5,395 bases of DNA, from assembly GCA_910589135.1 (NCBI GenBank), contig CAJUSL010000018.1, positions 1 to 5,395 on the forward strand, written 5' to 3'. The translations under genes were made by a program, and so were the position numbers. The first letter of the stretch is position 1, and every line of letters begins with the position of its first letter. Shown here in pieces: positions 1 through 5,020 of this stretch. Below the pieces are notes generated by a model. That model had not been told where the DNA came from and did not search any database. It saw nothing but the letters and a program-made list of their open reading frames with translations. The DNA is from an uncultured Eggerthellaceae bacterium (GTDB lineage: Bacteria > Actinomycetota > Coriobacteriia > Coriobacteriales > Eggerthellaceae).

Positions 1-88
1 CTTCGGCCTCATCATGGACGAGAACGTCATCCACGGCTCCGACTCCCCCGAGTCGGCCGAGCGCGAGATCGGCATCTTCTTCTCGTAG
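1..88 (+). CDS. ndk: Nucleoside diphosphate kinase, C-terminal end (partial)
   Basis: Reading from base 2, 28 residues followed by TAG are visible. They contain NVIHGSDS, the active-site signature of nucleoside diphosphate kinases. The His (codon 32-34) is the residue phosphorylated while the gamma phosphate is moved from an NTP to an NDP. The segment after it (PESAEREIGIFF) is the usual C-terminal helix region, and the protein ends where the family normally ends. The 5' part lies outside the window. The next gene starts 83 bases later with its own likely promoter, so ndk is probably a separate transcription unit. No convincing T-tailed terminator follows it. Identification is firm because the motif is diagnostic. 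Confidence 0.95.
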   Translation, partial: FGLIMDENVIHGSDSPESAEREIGIFFS

Positions 89-116
89 ACATTCGCGCCG
101 CTTGGCGGTATTCCTG

Positions 117-145
117 TTTCAACCCGCGCCCATCCCCTTTACAAT
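117..145 (+). promoter_or_regulatory. Candidate sigma70-type promoter of the hydrogenase operon
   Basis: TACAAT at 140-145 matches the -10 consensus at five of six positions. TTTCAA at 117-122 is a weak -35 (three of six). The spacer is 17 bases. Transcription would begin near 152 and leave a leader of about 20 bases that includes the Shine-Dalgarno of the first hydrogenase gene. It is the only good -10 hexamer I see in the ndk-hydB gap. The call is inference from sequence match only; no operator is obvious. Confidence 0.5.
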
Positions 146-157
146 GTAGGCAATGCT

Positions 158-164
158 AAGGGGG
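158..164 (+). promoter_or_regulatory. Shine-Dalgarno site supporting the TTG start of hydB
   Basis: AAGGGGG lies seven bases before the TTG at 172. This strong purine-rich site at ideal spacing is the reason for choosing the TTG rather than a later codon. Confidence 0.7.
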
Positions 165-171
165 TGGGCGT

Positions 172-1215
172 TTGCTTTATCGCGTGATCAATGCCGACGA
201 GCTGCCGGCTCTTATCGACGCCTTCATGGAGGATTACGAAGTGATTGCCCCGGTCGCAAGAGGCAGAAGCTTCGCATTCGAGCCCATCGAGTCGTTCGAC
301 GACATCGTGTTGGACTATCCCACCACGCTCACGTCCCTCAAGAAGTACTACCTCCCCGCGCGCGAGACGCTGTTCGAGTTCAACACGGGCGGCAGCGGCG
401 AAGGCATCGAGGCGTACGAGCTGACCGTGAAGCCGCGCGTGCTCTTCGGCGCGCATGCATGCGACGTCAACGCCATGAACAACCTGAACCTGGTGTTCGA
501 CGACGCGCGCTACCCCGACCCCTACTACGAGGCGCACCGCAAGGCCACCATGATCGTGGGCATCAGCTGCTCGCCGACCTCCACGTGCTTCTGCCACCTG
601 CTCGAGTCCGACGAGGTGCGCAGCGGCTACGACCTGTTCCTCACCGACATCGGCGGCAGGTACTTCGTCTCCATCGGAAGCGTCGAGGCGGCGAACATCC
701 TCGAGGCCGCGTGCGACCCCCGCGAGGCCACCGACGAGGACCGCGGCGCCTTCCGCAAGGTGACGCGCGCCCGCCAGGCCGCCTTCGACGAGGACATCCC
801 GCACATCCAGGAGATCCCCATGCTGATGGACGCGTTCCATTCCGACGCGTTCTGGGACGAGCTGGGCGGTCGGTGCCTTTCGTGCACGGCCTGCTCGTCG
901 GTGTGCCCCACCTGCTACTGCTTCGACATCGTGGACGTGCTCGACCCCTCCGGCAAGACCGGGCGCCGCGACCGCGTGTGGGACGCGTGCACGTCGCCCC
1001 AGTTCGCGCTGGTCACGGGCGGCCACAACTTCCGCGACTCGGCGAGGGAGCGCGTGCGGCACCGCATGTACCACAAGCTGAACGGGTTCAACTCGCAGCA
1101 CGGCCGCTACCTGTGCGTCGGGTGCGGGCGCTGCGTCCGCGCGTGCAAGGCCGACATCTCGCCGATCGAGGTGCTGAGGTTCTTCGAGGAGAAGGGGGCC
1201 GACGATGCCGAGTAG
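172..1215 (+). CDS. hydB: [NiFe] hydrogenase beta subunit, 4Fe-4S dicluster protein (HydB/AsrA-like)
   Basis: This 347-residue iron-sulfur protein probably relays electrons between the flavin subunit and the hydrogenase core of a cytoplasmic complex. The C-terminal third carries two ferredoxin-type cysteine sets: C235-x2-C238-x2-C241-x3-C245-P, followed by C248 and C250 (PTCYCFD), and C315-x2-C318-x2-C321-x3-C325. The N-terminal half has further family-typical cysteines at C97 (HACD), C133, C139 and C141 (TCFC). This matches the beta subunit of Pyrococcus-type sulfhydrogenase and the related anaerobic sulfite reductase subunit A. The hydrogenase assignment rests on the neighbours, since the small and large NiFe subunits follow. 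The start is TTG, backed by a strong Shine-Dalgarno. Its 3' end overlaps the next gene by 11 bases, which suggests translational coupling. No signal peptide or membrane segment is evident. Confidence 0.9.
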   Translation: MLYRVINADELPALIDAFMEDYEVIAPVARGRSFAFEPIESFDDIVLDYPTTLTSLKKYYLPARETLFEFNTGGSGEGIEAYELTVKPRVLFGAHACDVNAMNNLNLVFDDARYPDPYYEAHRKATMIVGISCSPTSTCFCHLLESDEVRSGYDLFLTDIGGRYFVSIGSVEAANILEAACDPREATDEDRGAFRKVTRARQAAFDEDIPHIQEIPMLMDAFHSDAFWDELGGRCLSCTACSSVCPTCYCFDIVDVLDPSGKTGRRDRVWDACTSPQFALVTGGHNFRDSARERVRHRMYHKLNGFNSQHGRYLCVGCGRCVRACKADISPIEVLRFFEEKGADDAE

Positions 1216-2107
1216 CGCAAGCGTGCGGGTGGCTCCGCTCGAGAACGCGACGAGCGCCCTGTCCGGGGCGCAGATGATGCACGCGAACCCCTACCGGCCG
1301 TGGCCTGCCCGCATCACCTCCATCCAGCAGCTCACCGCCACCGAGAAGCTCTTCGAGTTCCGCTTCGTCGACGAGCGCATCCGCGAGGCATTCCGCCACG
1401 AGCCGGGGCAGTTCGTCGAGGTTTCCATCTTCGGGGTGGGCGAGGCGCCCATCTCCATCTCCAGCTCGCCCTCGAAGGGCGGCTTCATCGAGCTGTGCGT
1501 GCGCCGCGCCGGCGAGTTCACCCAGCGCCTGCATGAGATGCAGTGCGGCGACGTGGTGGGCATCCGCGGGCCGTACGGGCATCCGTTCCCTTTCGACGAG
1601 ATGAAGGGCCATGACATCCTGCTGGTGGCAGGAGGCCTGGGCATCGCGCCTTTGCGGTCGCTCATCAACAACATCCACGACGAACGCTCCGAGTTCGGCA
1701 ACGTCACCATCATCTACGGGTCGAAGAACCCCGGCGAGGTGATGTTCCGCGACCAGTTCGAGATGTGGCGCCATCGCCAGGACTTCGACCTGTACCTCAC
1801 GGTGGACAACCCCGACGACACGTGGGACGGCGAGGTGGGCCTGGTGACGGCCCCGTTCGCCCACCTGGACATCGACGCGGGCAACACCTACGGCGCCGTG
1901 TGCGGCCCTCCGGTCATGTACAAGTTCGTGGTGGAGGAGATGCGCAAGAAGGGCATCAGCTACGACCACATCTACATGAGCTTCGAGCGGCACATGAAGT
2001 GCGGCATGGGAAAGTGCGGGCACTGCCAGATCGGGCATCAGTACTGCTGCATCGACGGGCCGGTGTTCAATTACTGGGAAGCCAAGAACATCCAGGGCTC
2101 CATGTAA
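1205..2107 (+). CDS. hydG: [NiFe] hydrogenase gamma subunit, FAD/NAD(P)-binding oxidoreductase (HydG/AsrB-like)
   Basis: This 300-residue ferredoxin-NADP reductase-type subunit should exchange electrons between NAD(P)(H), FAD and the Fe-S chain. Visible order: FAD-binding barrel with APISISSSP (residues 81-89), nucleotide-binding motif VAGGLGIAP (141-149), a CGPP segment after the NAD domain, and a C-terminal [2Fe-2S] site with C266-x4-C271-x2-C274 and C281/C282 ahead of DGPVF. That last arrangement is shared with PyrK of dihydroorotate dehydrogenase, AsrB and archaeal HydG. The ATG at 1205 is preceded by GGAGAAGGGGG inside the end of hydB and overlaps hydB by 11 bases. About 24 residues lie before the conserved MMHANPYRPW stretch, so a later start at 1274 or 1277 is possible but has a poorer ribosome site. 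Specificity for NADP versus NAD cannot be read reliably from sequence alone. Confidence 0.9.
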   Translation: MPSSASVRVAPLENATSALSGAQMMHANPYRPWPARITSIQQLTATEKLFEFRFVDERIREAFRHEPGQFVEVSIFGVGEAPISISSSPSKGGFIELCVRRAGEFTQRLHEMQCGDVVGIRGPYGHPFPFDEMKGHDILLVAGGLGIAPLRSLINNIHDERSEFGNVTIIYGSKNPGEVMFRDQFEMWRHRQDFDLYLTVDNPDDTWDGEVGLVTAPFAHLDIDAGNTYGAVCGPPVMYKFVVEEMRKKGISYDHIYMSFERHMKCGMGKCGHCQIGHQYCCIDGPVFNYWEAKNIQGSM

Positions 2108-2114
2108 TGGAAGG

Positions 2115-2220
2115 GCAGCTTCCACAGTGCGCACATTTGGCGCTCCAAGCGCGCCTTGGTCGTTGGGCGAAGCCAACTCCCGCGCGCTTTCACGCCAACT
2201 GCGCGCACTGTGAAAGCTGC
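2115..2220. repeat. 106-bp imperfect palindrome between hydG and hydD
   Basis: The left arm (2115-2154) and right arm (2182-2220) are near-perfect inverted copies. Pairing blocks are 2115-2121 with 2214-2220, 2123-2132 with 2203-2212, 2134-2135 with 2200-2201, 2137-2142 with 2193-2198, and 2147-2154 with 2182-2189. That gives about 33 Watson-Crick pairs with single mismatches and one small internal loop. The 27-base centre holds a mini-hairpin, GTTGG (2162-2166) with CCAAC (2173-2177). It starts eight bases after the hydG stop and ends 33 bases before the hydD ribosome site. An AT-rich stretch (2221-2241) follows. It could be a REP/MITE-like repeat unit, a processing or attenuation hairpin, or both. 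No target duplication is obvious. Confidence 0.85.
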
Positions 2221-2252
2221 TATTTTGCAGATTTTAAAAAAGGAATTCGAGA

Positions 2253-2260
2253 AGAGGTGG
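2253..2260 (+). promoter_or_regulatory. Shine-Dalgarno site setting the hydD start at GTG 2264
   Basis: AGAGGTGG resembles the 16S-complementary consensus. Its AGAGG core ends six bases before GTG 2264. The upstream TTG at 2156 in the same frame has no comparable site and lies inside the palindrome. Confidence 0.7.
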
Positions 2261-2263
2261 GAA

Positions 2264-3031
2264 GTGGCGAAGTCGGCGAATATACCTAGGGTGGTCCTGG
2301 TGGGGCTTGCCAGCTGCTTCGGCTGCCAGATCAACATCACCAACGTGGAGAAGCATCTCATGGAGGTGCTGGGCCAGATCGACATGCGCTACTGGCAGCT
2401 CACCTCCAGCGACCCCATGCCCGAGCGCATGGACGTGGCGGTGATCGAGGGCGCCGTGACCACGCAGGAGGCGAAGGACACCGTGGAGCGCCTGCGCGAG
2501 CGCGCGGACGTGGTCGTGACGATCGGCGCGTGCGCGAACACGGCGGGCATCCCCGGCCTCGCGTTGCGCGGCTACGACGGGCGCCAGCAGGAGGTCTACG
2601 GCAGCCATGTGCCGTCCCTCGTGGAGGACGACGCCATCGCGCCGCAGGCGGTGCACGGCGTGATCGAGGTCGACTACGAGGTGGCGTGCTGCCCGATAGA
2701 CGCGCTCGACTTCGTGCGCACGCTGCAGAGCGCGCTCTACGGGTCGAACGCCTACCGGCGCACCTCCACGCTGTGCGGCGAGTGCAAGCGCAACGAGCGC
2801 GGCTGCTTCTTCGGGCGCGAGACGCTGTGCCTGGGGCTGGTCACGCGTTCGGGGTGCGGTGCCAAGTGCCCCAACCTGGGGCGTCCGTGCAACGGGTGCG
2901 CGGGGCTTTCCCCCGACGCCAACGTGGAATCGGCCCGCAAGGCGGCCGAGCGGTCCAACATCGACGTCGCCGCCTTCGACGGCGCGCTCGAGATATTCAA
3001 CATGACGGGATTGGGTGAGCAGCGTGTCTAG
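2264..3031 (+). CDS. hydD: [NiFe] hydrogenase delta (small) subunit, HydD-like
   Basis: With the GTG start at 2264 the protein has 255 residues, close to Pyrococcus HydD (about 260). It begins with a short lead into VVLVGLASCFGCQIN, the usual small-subunit opening. Proximal [4Fe-4S] ligands are C18-x2-C21, C90 (IGACA) and C143 (CCPIDA). A C-terminal cysteine-rich region (C171, C174, C181, C189, C198, C202, C209, C212) would hold two more clusters, giving a wire from the NiFe site to the Fe-S/flavin subunits. There is no Tat signal peptide, so it should stay in the cytoplasm, as group 3 enzymes do. The frame is open to TTG 2156, but those 36 extra codons are encoded by the palindrome and AT-rich spacer and look unrelated to the family. 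The 3' end overlaps hydA by 17 bases. F420-reducing FrhG is a distant alternative; neighbours argue against it. Confidence 0.9.
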   Translation: MAKSANIPRVVLVGLASCFGCQINITNVEKHLMEVLGQIDMRYWQLTSSDPMPERMDVAVIEGAVTTQEAKDTVERLRERADVVVTIGACANTAGIPGLALRGYDGRQQEVYGSHVPSLVEDDAIAPQAVHGVIEVDYEVACCPIDALDFVRTLQSALYGSNAYRRTSTLCGECKRNERGCFFGRETLCLGLVTRSGCGAKCPNLGRPCNGCAGLSPDANVESARKAAERSNIDVAAFDGALEIFNMTGLGEQRV

Positions 3032-4313
3032 GGCAGAGATCAAGGTCGACCATATCGCCCGCGTCGAAGGCCATGGCGATATCCACCTGGTCGTCGAGGA
3101 CGGCCGGGTGCAGACGTGCGAGCTGCGCGTCACCGAGGCGGCGCGCCTGTTCGAATCGATGGTGAAGGGCAGGCCCTACCACGAGGTGCCCTACATCGCC
3201 TCGCGCGTGTGCGGCATCTGCTCGGCGAGCCACACCGTCACCGACATCCTCGCCATCGAGAGGATCTTCGGCGTGCGCACCACCGACCGCACGCACGCCC
3301 TGCGCGAGCTTCTGGTGTACGGGTCGTTCCTGCAGAACCACGCGACGCACCTGTTCGTGTTCGCCGCCCCCGACTTCCTGGGACACAAGAGCGTCTTCCC
3401 CTTGGCCGAGAGCAACCCCGCGCTGTTCGAGAACGCGTTGCGCATGAAGGCGCTCGGCAACGAGCTGTGCACCCGCATCGGCGGCCGGTCCATCCACCCC
3501 ATCACGGCGGTGGTCGGCGGGTTCACCGACGAGGTGTCGCGCGAGGACTACCTCCAGCTGGCCGACAAGATGGACGCCATGGTCGGCTTCGCCAAGGACT
3601 GCGTCGACCTGTTCGACGACTTCGGCGCCGTTTCCATGCAGACCGAGGGCGACATGCTCGCCATGGTGGAGCCCGGGCGCTACCCGGTCATCGGGTCGGA
3701 CGCCGCGCGCTTCGTGCGCGCCGGCTACGAGTTCGACGCGCAGGACGAGGAGGCCGAGATCGAGGAGTACGCCATCGACCACTCGGCCGCGTTCCTCTCC
3801 CGCGCCGCCCGCACGGGCTCGTCCTTCATGGCGAGCGCGCTTTCACGCATCAACGCCTCGTGGGACAACCTGACCGAACAGGCGCGCTTCGCCGCCGCGA
3901 AGGCCGGGCTGCGCCCCGACGAGTTCAACCCGTACGCGAACAACATCGCCCAGGCCGTGGAGCTCGTGGACGTGCTGGTGCGCTGCGCCGATCTGTGCCG
4001 CCGCCTTGCCGCGGACGAGTTCGAGGGAAGCTCCGAGCCGGTGGCGTTCGAAGTGCGCGCCGGCGTGGGCGTCGGGTTCAGCGAGGCCCCGCGCGGGTCG
4101 CTGTTCCACAAGCTGGAGCTCGACGGCGACGGCCGAGTGGTGCAGGCCGGCATCATCACGCCCACCGCCATGAACATCGCCAACATCGAGCGCGACATGC
4201 GCACGCTCGCCGAGCTGCTGGTCGAGCAGGACAGGACGCCCGAGGACATCCAGCTGGAGGTCGAGAAGCTGGTCCGCGCGTACGACCCCTGCCTGAGCTG
4301 CAGCGTCCACTAG
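3015..4313 (+). CDS. hydA: [NiFe] hydrogenase alpha (large, catalytic) subunit, HydA-like, without C-terminal extension
   Basis: This 432-residue catalytic subunit holds the NiFe(CN)2CO centre that splits or makes H2. Near the N-terminus DHIARVEGHG is the typical large-subunit opening. The L1 metal motif is RVCGICSASH (C66, C69, H73). The L2 motif DPCLSCSVH (C426, C429, H432) is the very end of the protein. Length and the late segments FSEAPRGSLFHKLELDG and IITPTAMNIANIE agree with group 3b alpha subunits. The start is GTG 3015, overlapping hydD by 17 bases; GTG 3024 is an alternative three codons on, and neither has a strong ribosome site, so coupling to hydD is likely. Odd point: most large subunits carry a tail after the last His that a protease removes, whereas here TAG follows the His codon directly. 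The hydBGDA order supports group 3b over 3d. Confidence 0.93.
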   Translation: MSSVSRAEIKVDHIARVEGHGDIHLVVEDGRVQTCELRVTEAARLFESMVKGRPYHEVPYIASRVCGICSASHTVTDILAIERIFGVRTTDRTHALRELLVYGSFLQNHATHLFVFAAPDFLGHKSVFPLAESNPALFENALRMKALGNELCTRIGGRSIHPITAVVGGFTDEVSREDYLQLADKMDAMVGFAKDCVDLFDDFGAVSMQTEGDMLAMVEPGRYPVIGSDAARFVRAGYEFDAQDEEAEIEEYAIDHSAAFLSRAARTGSSFMASALSRINASWDNLTEQARFAAAKAGLRPDEFNPYANNIAQAVELVDVLVRCADLCRRLAADEFEGSSEPVAFEVRAGVGVGFSEAPRGSLFHKLELDGDGRVVQAGIITPTAMNIANIERDMRTLAELLVEQDRTPEDIQLEVEKLVRAYDPCLSCSVH

Positions 4314-4314
4314 C

Positions 4315-4602
4315 ATGGCGCGGGCGAGGGCGGTTTCGACGGAGCGTCGTTTCGCGGGAACGGTGCGCCTGGTCACGCTGCATCTGTGGCGCGTCGCCCA
4401 GTCCACCGACGTGGAGGACGGCTTCCGCGCGGCGCGCGGGCTGGGCATGCTTTCCGCCGAGAACGAGGAATTCGTGCGCGCGTGCTTCCGCGTCGCGCAG
4501 CAACTGGAGGCAGGCGAGCAGCCCGAGCGCGCCGTGACGCCGCAGCTCGTCGACGAGCTGCAGGCCTGCGCCCTGCGCCTGAACGCCGCCGACCCCGCGT
4601 GA
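4315..4602 (+). CDS. Small protein of unknown function, coupled to the hydrogenase operon
   Basis: I do not recognise this 95-residue protein. It starts at ATG one base after the hydA stop, so it is probably translated by coupling as the last operon gene. No clear Shine-Dalgarno precedes it. GTG 4363 is a possible later start, which would remove an Arg-rich leader (ARARAVSTERR). The body looks mainly alpha-helical and amphipathic, with two Cys (in RACFR and QACAL), no CxxC, no membrane segment and no signal peptide. Codon use matches its neighbours (third positions mostly G/C), which supports real coding. It lacks the hallmarks of HypA, HypC or the HybD/HycI protease, so those common hydrogenase accessory roles are not supported. 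A partner, chaperone or regulator of the hydrogenase is a guess from position only. Confidence 0.65.
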   Translation: MARARAVSTERRFAGTVRLVTLHLWRVAQSTDVEDGFRAARGLGMLSAENEEFVRACFRVAQQLEAGEQPERAVTPQLVDELQACALRLNAADPA

Positions 4603-4609
4603 GGGGAAA

Positions 4610-4657
4610 CGTCCGCTTCCGACGCCCCTGCGTCGTTCGATGCGCCGAGAGCGGACG
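4610..4657 (+). repeat. Nested inverted repeat just after the small gene
   Basis: CGTCCGCT (4610-4617) pairs perfectly with AGCGGACG (4650-4657). Inside it CGACGC (4620-4625) pairs with GCGTCG (4630-4635) across a CCCT loop. The segment 4630-4635 can instead pair with 4638-4643. It starts eight bases after the stop codon, so it may protect or end the operon mRNA. There is no T tract, so it is not a standard intrinsic terminator. Confidence 0.55.
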
Positions 4658-4662
4658 AGCCG

Positions 4663-4697
4663 TGACGCACCGACGCACCCCCTGACGCACCGACGCA
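4663..4697. repeat. Direct repeat of 15 bp with 20-bp period, four GACGCA units
   Basis: TGACGCACCGACGCA occurs identically at 4663-4677 and 4683-4697. Each copy holds two GACGCA units, giving four at 4664, 4672, 4684 and 4692. An inverse copy (TGCGTC) sits at 4629-4634. The two-turn spacing could suit a DNA-binding protein, but it may be a simple duplication. Confidence 0.7.
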
Positions 4698-4772
4698 AAT
4701 AGCGAGCGCCCCCGAGCGCCGCCTCTCTCTCCACATTCCCCACAATCCGCCACCGGACGCCCCGTCCAGCCG

Positions 4773-4796
4773 CTGTGCACAAGATGTTGTGCGCAG
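4773..4796. repeat. 10-bp hairpin with GATG loop
   Basis: CTGTGCACAA (4773-4782) pairs with TTGTGCGCAG (4787-4796) across GATG, with one T-G wobble. No T run follows, so an intrinsic terminator is unlikely. It could be an operator palindrome or an RNA stem. Confidence 0.5.
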
Positions 4797-4842
4797 GCAG
4801 CCCCCTCGTTTCCAAAACACCCAATATAGCAGTTTCACCACC

Positions 4843-4877
4843 GCAAAAAGGGCACCAGAACAGGTGTTTCTTTTTGC
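4843..4877 (+). terminator. Candidate rho-independent terminator before mraZ
   Basis: GCAAAAAG (4843-4850) pairs perfectly with CTTTTTGC (4870-4877). Inside, GGCACC (4851-4856) pairs with GGTGTT (4863-4868) using two G-T wobbles, leaving an AGAACA loop and one bulged T (4869). The stem is followed by TTTTT (4871-4875) and preceded by AAAAA. The wobbles exist only in the + strand RNA, which favours termination of + transcripts arriving from the hydrogenase side. The stem is modest in GC, so efficiency is uncertain. Confidence 0.55.
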
Positions 4878-4884
4878 ATCGTTG

Positions 4885-4929
4885 GGTGGCAAAATGGTGC
4901 AAAAGTGTTGCGAAGTGGGGCAAAGTGGC
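4885..4929 (+). promoter_or_regulatory. MraZ-box-like repeat array upstream of mraZ
   Basis: GTG cores followed by G/T-rich bases and preceded by A-rich spacers repeat every 10 bases. The clear copies are AAGTGTTG (GTG at 4905), AAGTGGGG (4915) and AAGTGGCA (4925). Two degenerate copies come earlier: GTGGC at 4886 and TGGTGC at 4895. MraZ proteins of several phyla bind tandem TGGG/GTGG-type repeats at about 10-bp spacing in their own promoter, and mraZ starts about 90 bases downstream. Autoregulation is therefore the expected role. The site is read from sequence; binding is inferred from family knowledge. Confidence 0.75.
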
Positions 4930-4936
4930 ATACCAT
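4909..4936 (+). promoter_or_regulatory. Possible mraZ promoter overlapping the repeat array
   Basis: TTGCGA (4909-4914) and TACCAT (4931-4936) each match four of six consensus positions with a 16-base spacer. The last two MraZ-type repeats would lie in the spacer, which would allow direct repression. The match is weak and other positions are possible. Confidence 0.3.
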
Positions 4937-5008
4937 GTCTAATCACGAAAGGGTTTTGTGGGTTTTGAACCATCACACCAATGCAGCTCAAACACGCCAC
5001 AAACTTGC

Positions 5009-5017
5009 AAGGGAAGG
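5009..5017 (+). promoter_or_regulatory. Shine-Dalgarno site of mraZ
   Basis: AAGGGAAGG lies just before ATG 5021. Either AAGGGA (six-base spacing) or GGAAGG (three-base spacing) could be used. It supports the ATG at 5021 and therefore the N-terminal extension of the protein. Confidence 0.65.
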
Positions 5018-5020
5018 CAG

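Larger units (their letters stand above)
4603..5020. other. 418-base non-coding region before mraZ
   Basis: I see no credible gene here. The first part (to about 4800) is GC-rich with cytosine runs and several small repeats. The second part (about 4800-5020) is clearly more AT-rich, as expected for promoter DNA. In order it holds a nested inverted repeat, a 20-bp-period direct repeat, a 10-bp hairpin, a candidate intrinsic terminator, the MraZ-type repeat array, a candidate promoter, and the mraZ ribosome site. The boundary between the hydrogenase unit and the dcw cluster most likely falls at the terminator. Confidence 0.75.

Noticed and set aside
96..108. Terminator for ndk
   Set aside because: Only a 4-bp stem (CGCC/GGCG or CCGC/GCGG) is present, with no T run after it. 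Too weak to annotate.
153..1277. 374-residue + strand frame overlapping hydB, and similar Arg-rich + frames at 1765-2289, 2530-3018 and 3116-4537
   Set aside because: Out-of-frame shadows of hydB, hydG/hydD, hydD and hydA. They are Arg/Pro-rich with no recognisable domain and conflict with the motif-bearing frames.
172..2107. An anaerobic sulfite reductase operon (asrA, asrB)
   Set aside because: The first two genes are related to asrA and asrB, but no siroheme sulfite reductase subunit (asrC) follows. Small and large [NiFe] subunits follow instead.
2188..2226. Internal promoter for hydD in the AT-rich spacer
   Set aside because: TATTTT at 2221 resembles a -10, but no -35 stands at a proper distance; TTTCAC at 2188 is 27 bases away.
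139..4249. Long open frames on the - strand across the hydrogenase genes (for example 139-1101, 1088-2176, 2234-3133, 2997-3782)
   Set aside because: They mirror + strand genes with diagnostic motifs. In GC-rich DNA the antisense frame stays open by composition, and their translations are Ala/Arg/Val/His-rich with no family motif.
4663..4720. CRISPR array
   Set aside because: Only two 15-bp copies with a 5-bp gap, and a further short GAGCGCC pair. Repeat and spacer sizes do not fit CRISPR.
3843..5000. 385-residue - strand frame spanning the end of hydA, the small gene and the non-coding region
   Set aside because: It crosses the MraZ-type repeat array and the terminator and shows no family features. 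Openness is explained by GC-rich composition.
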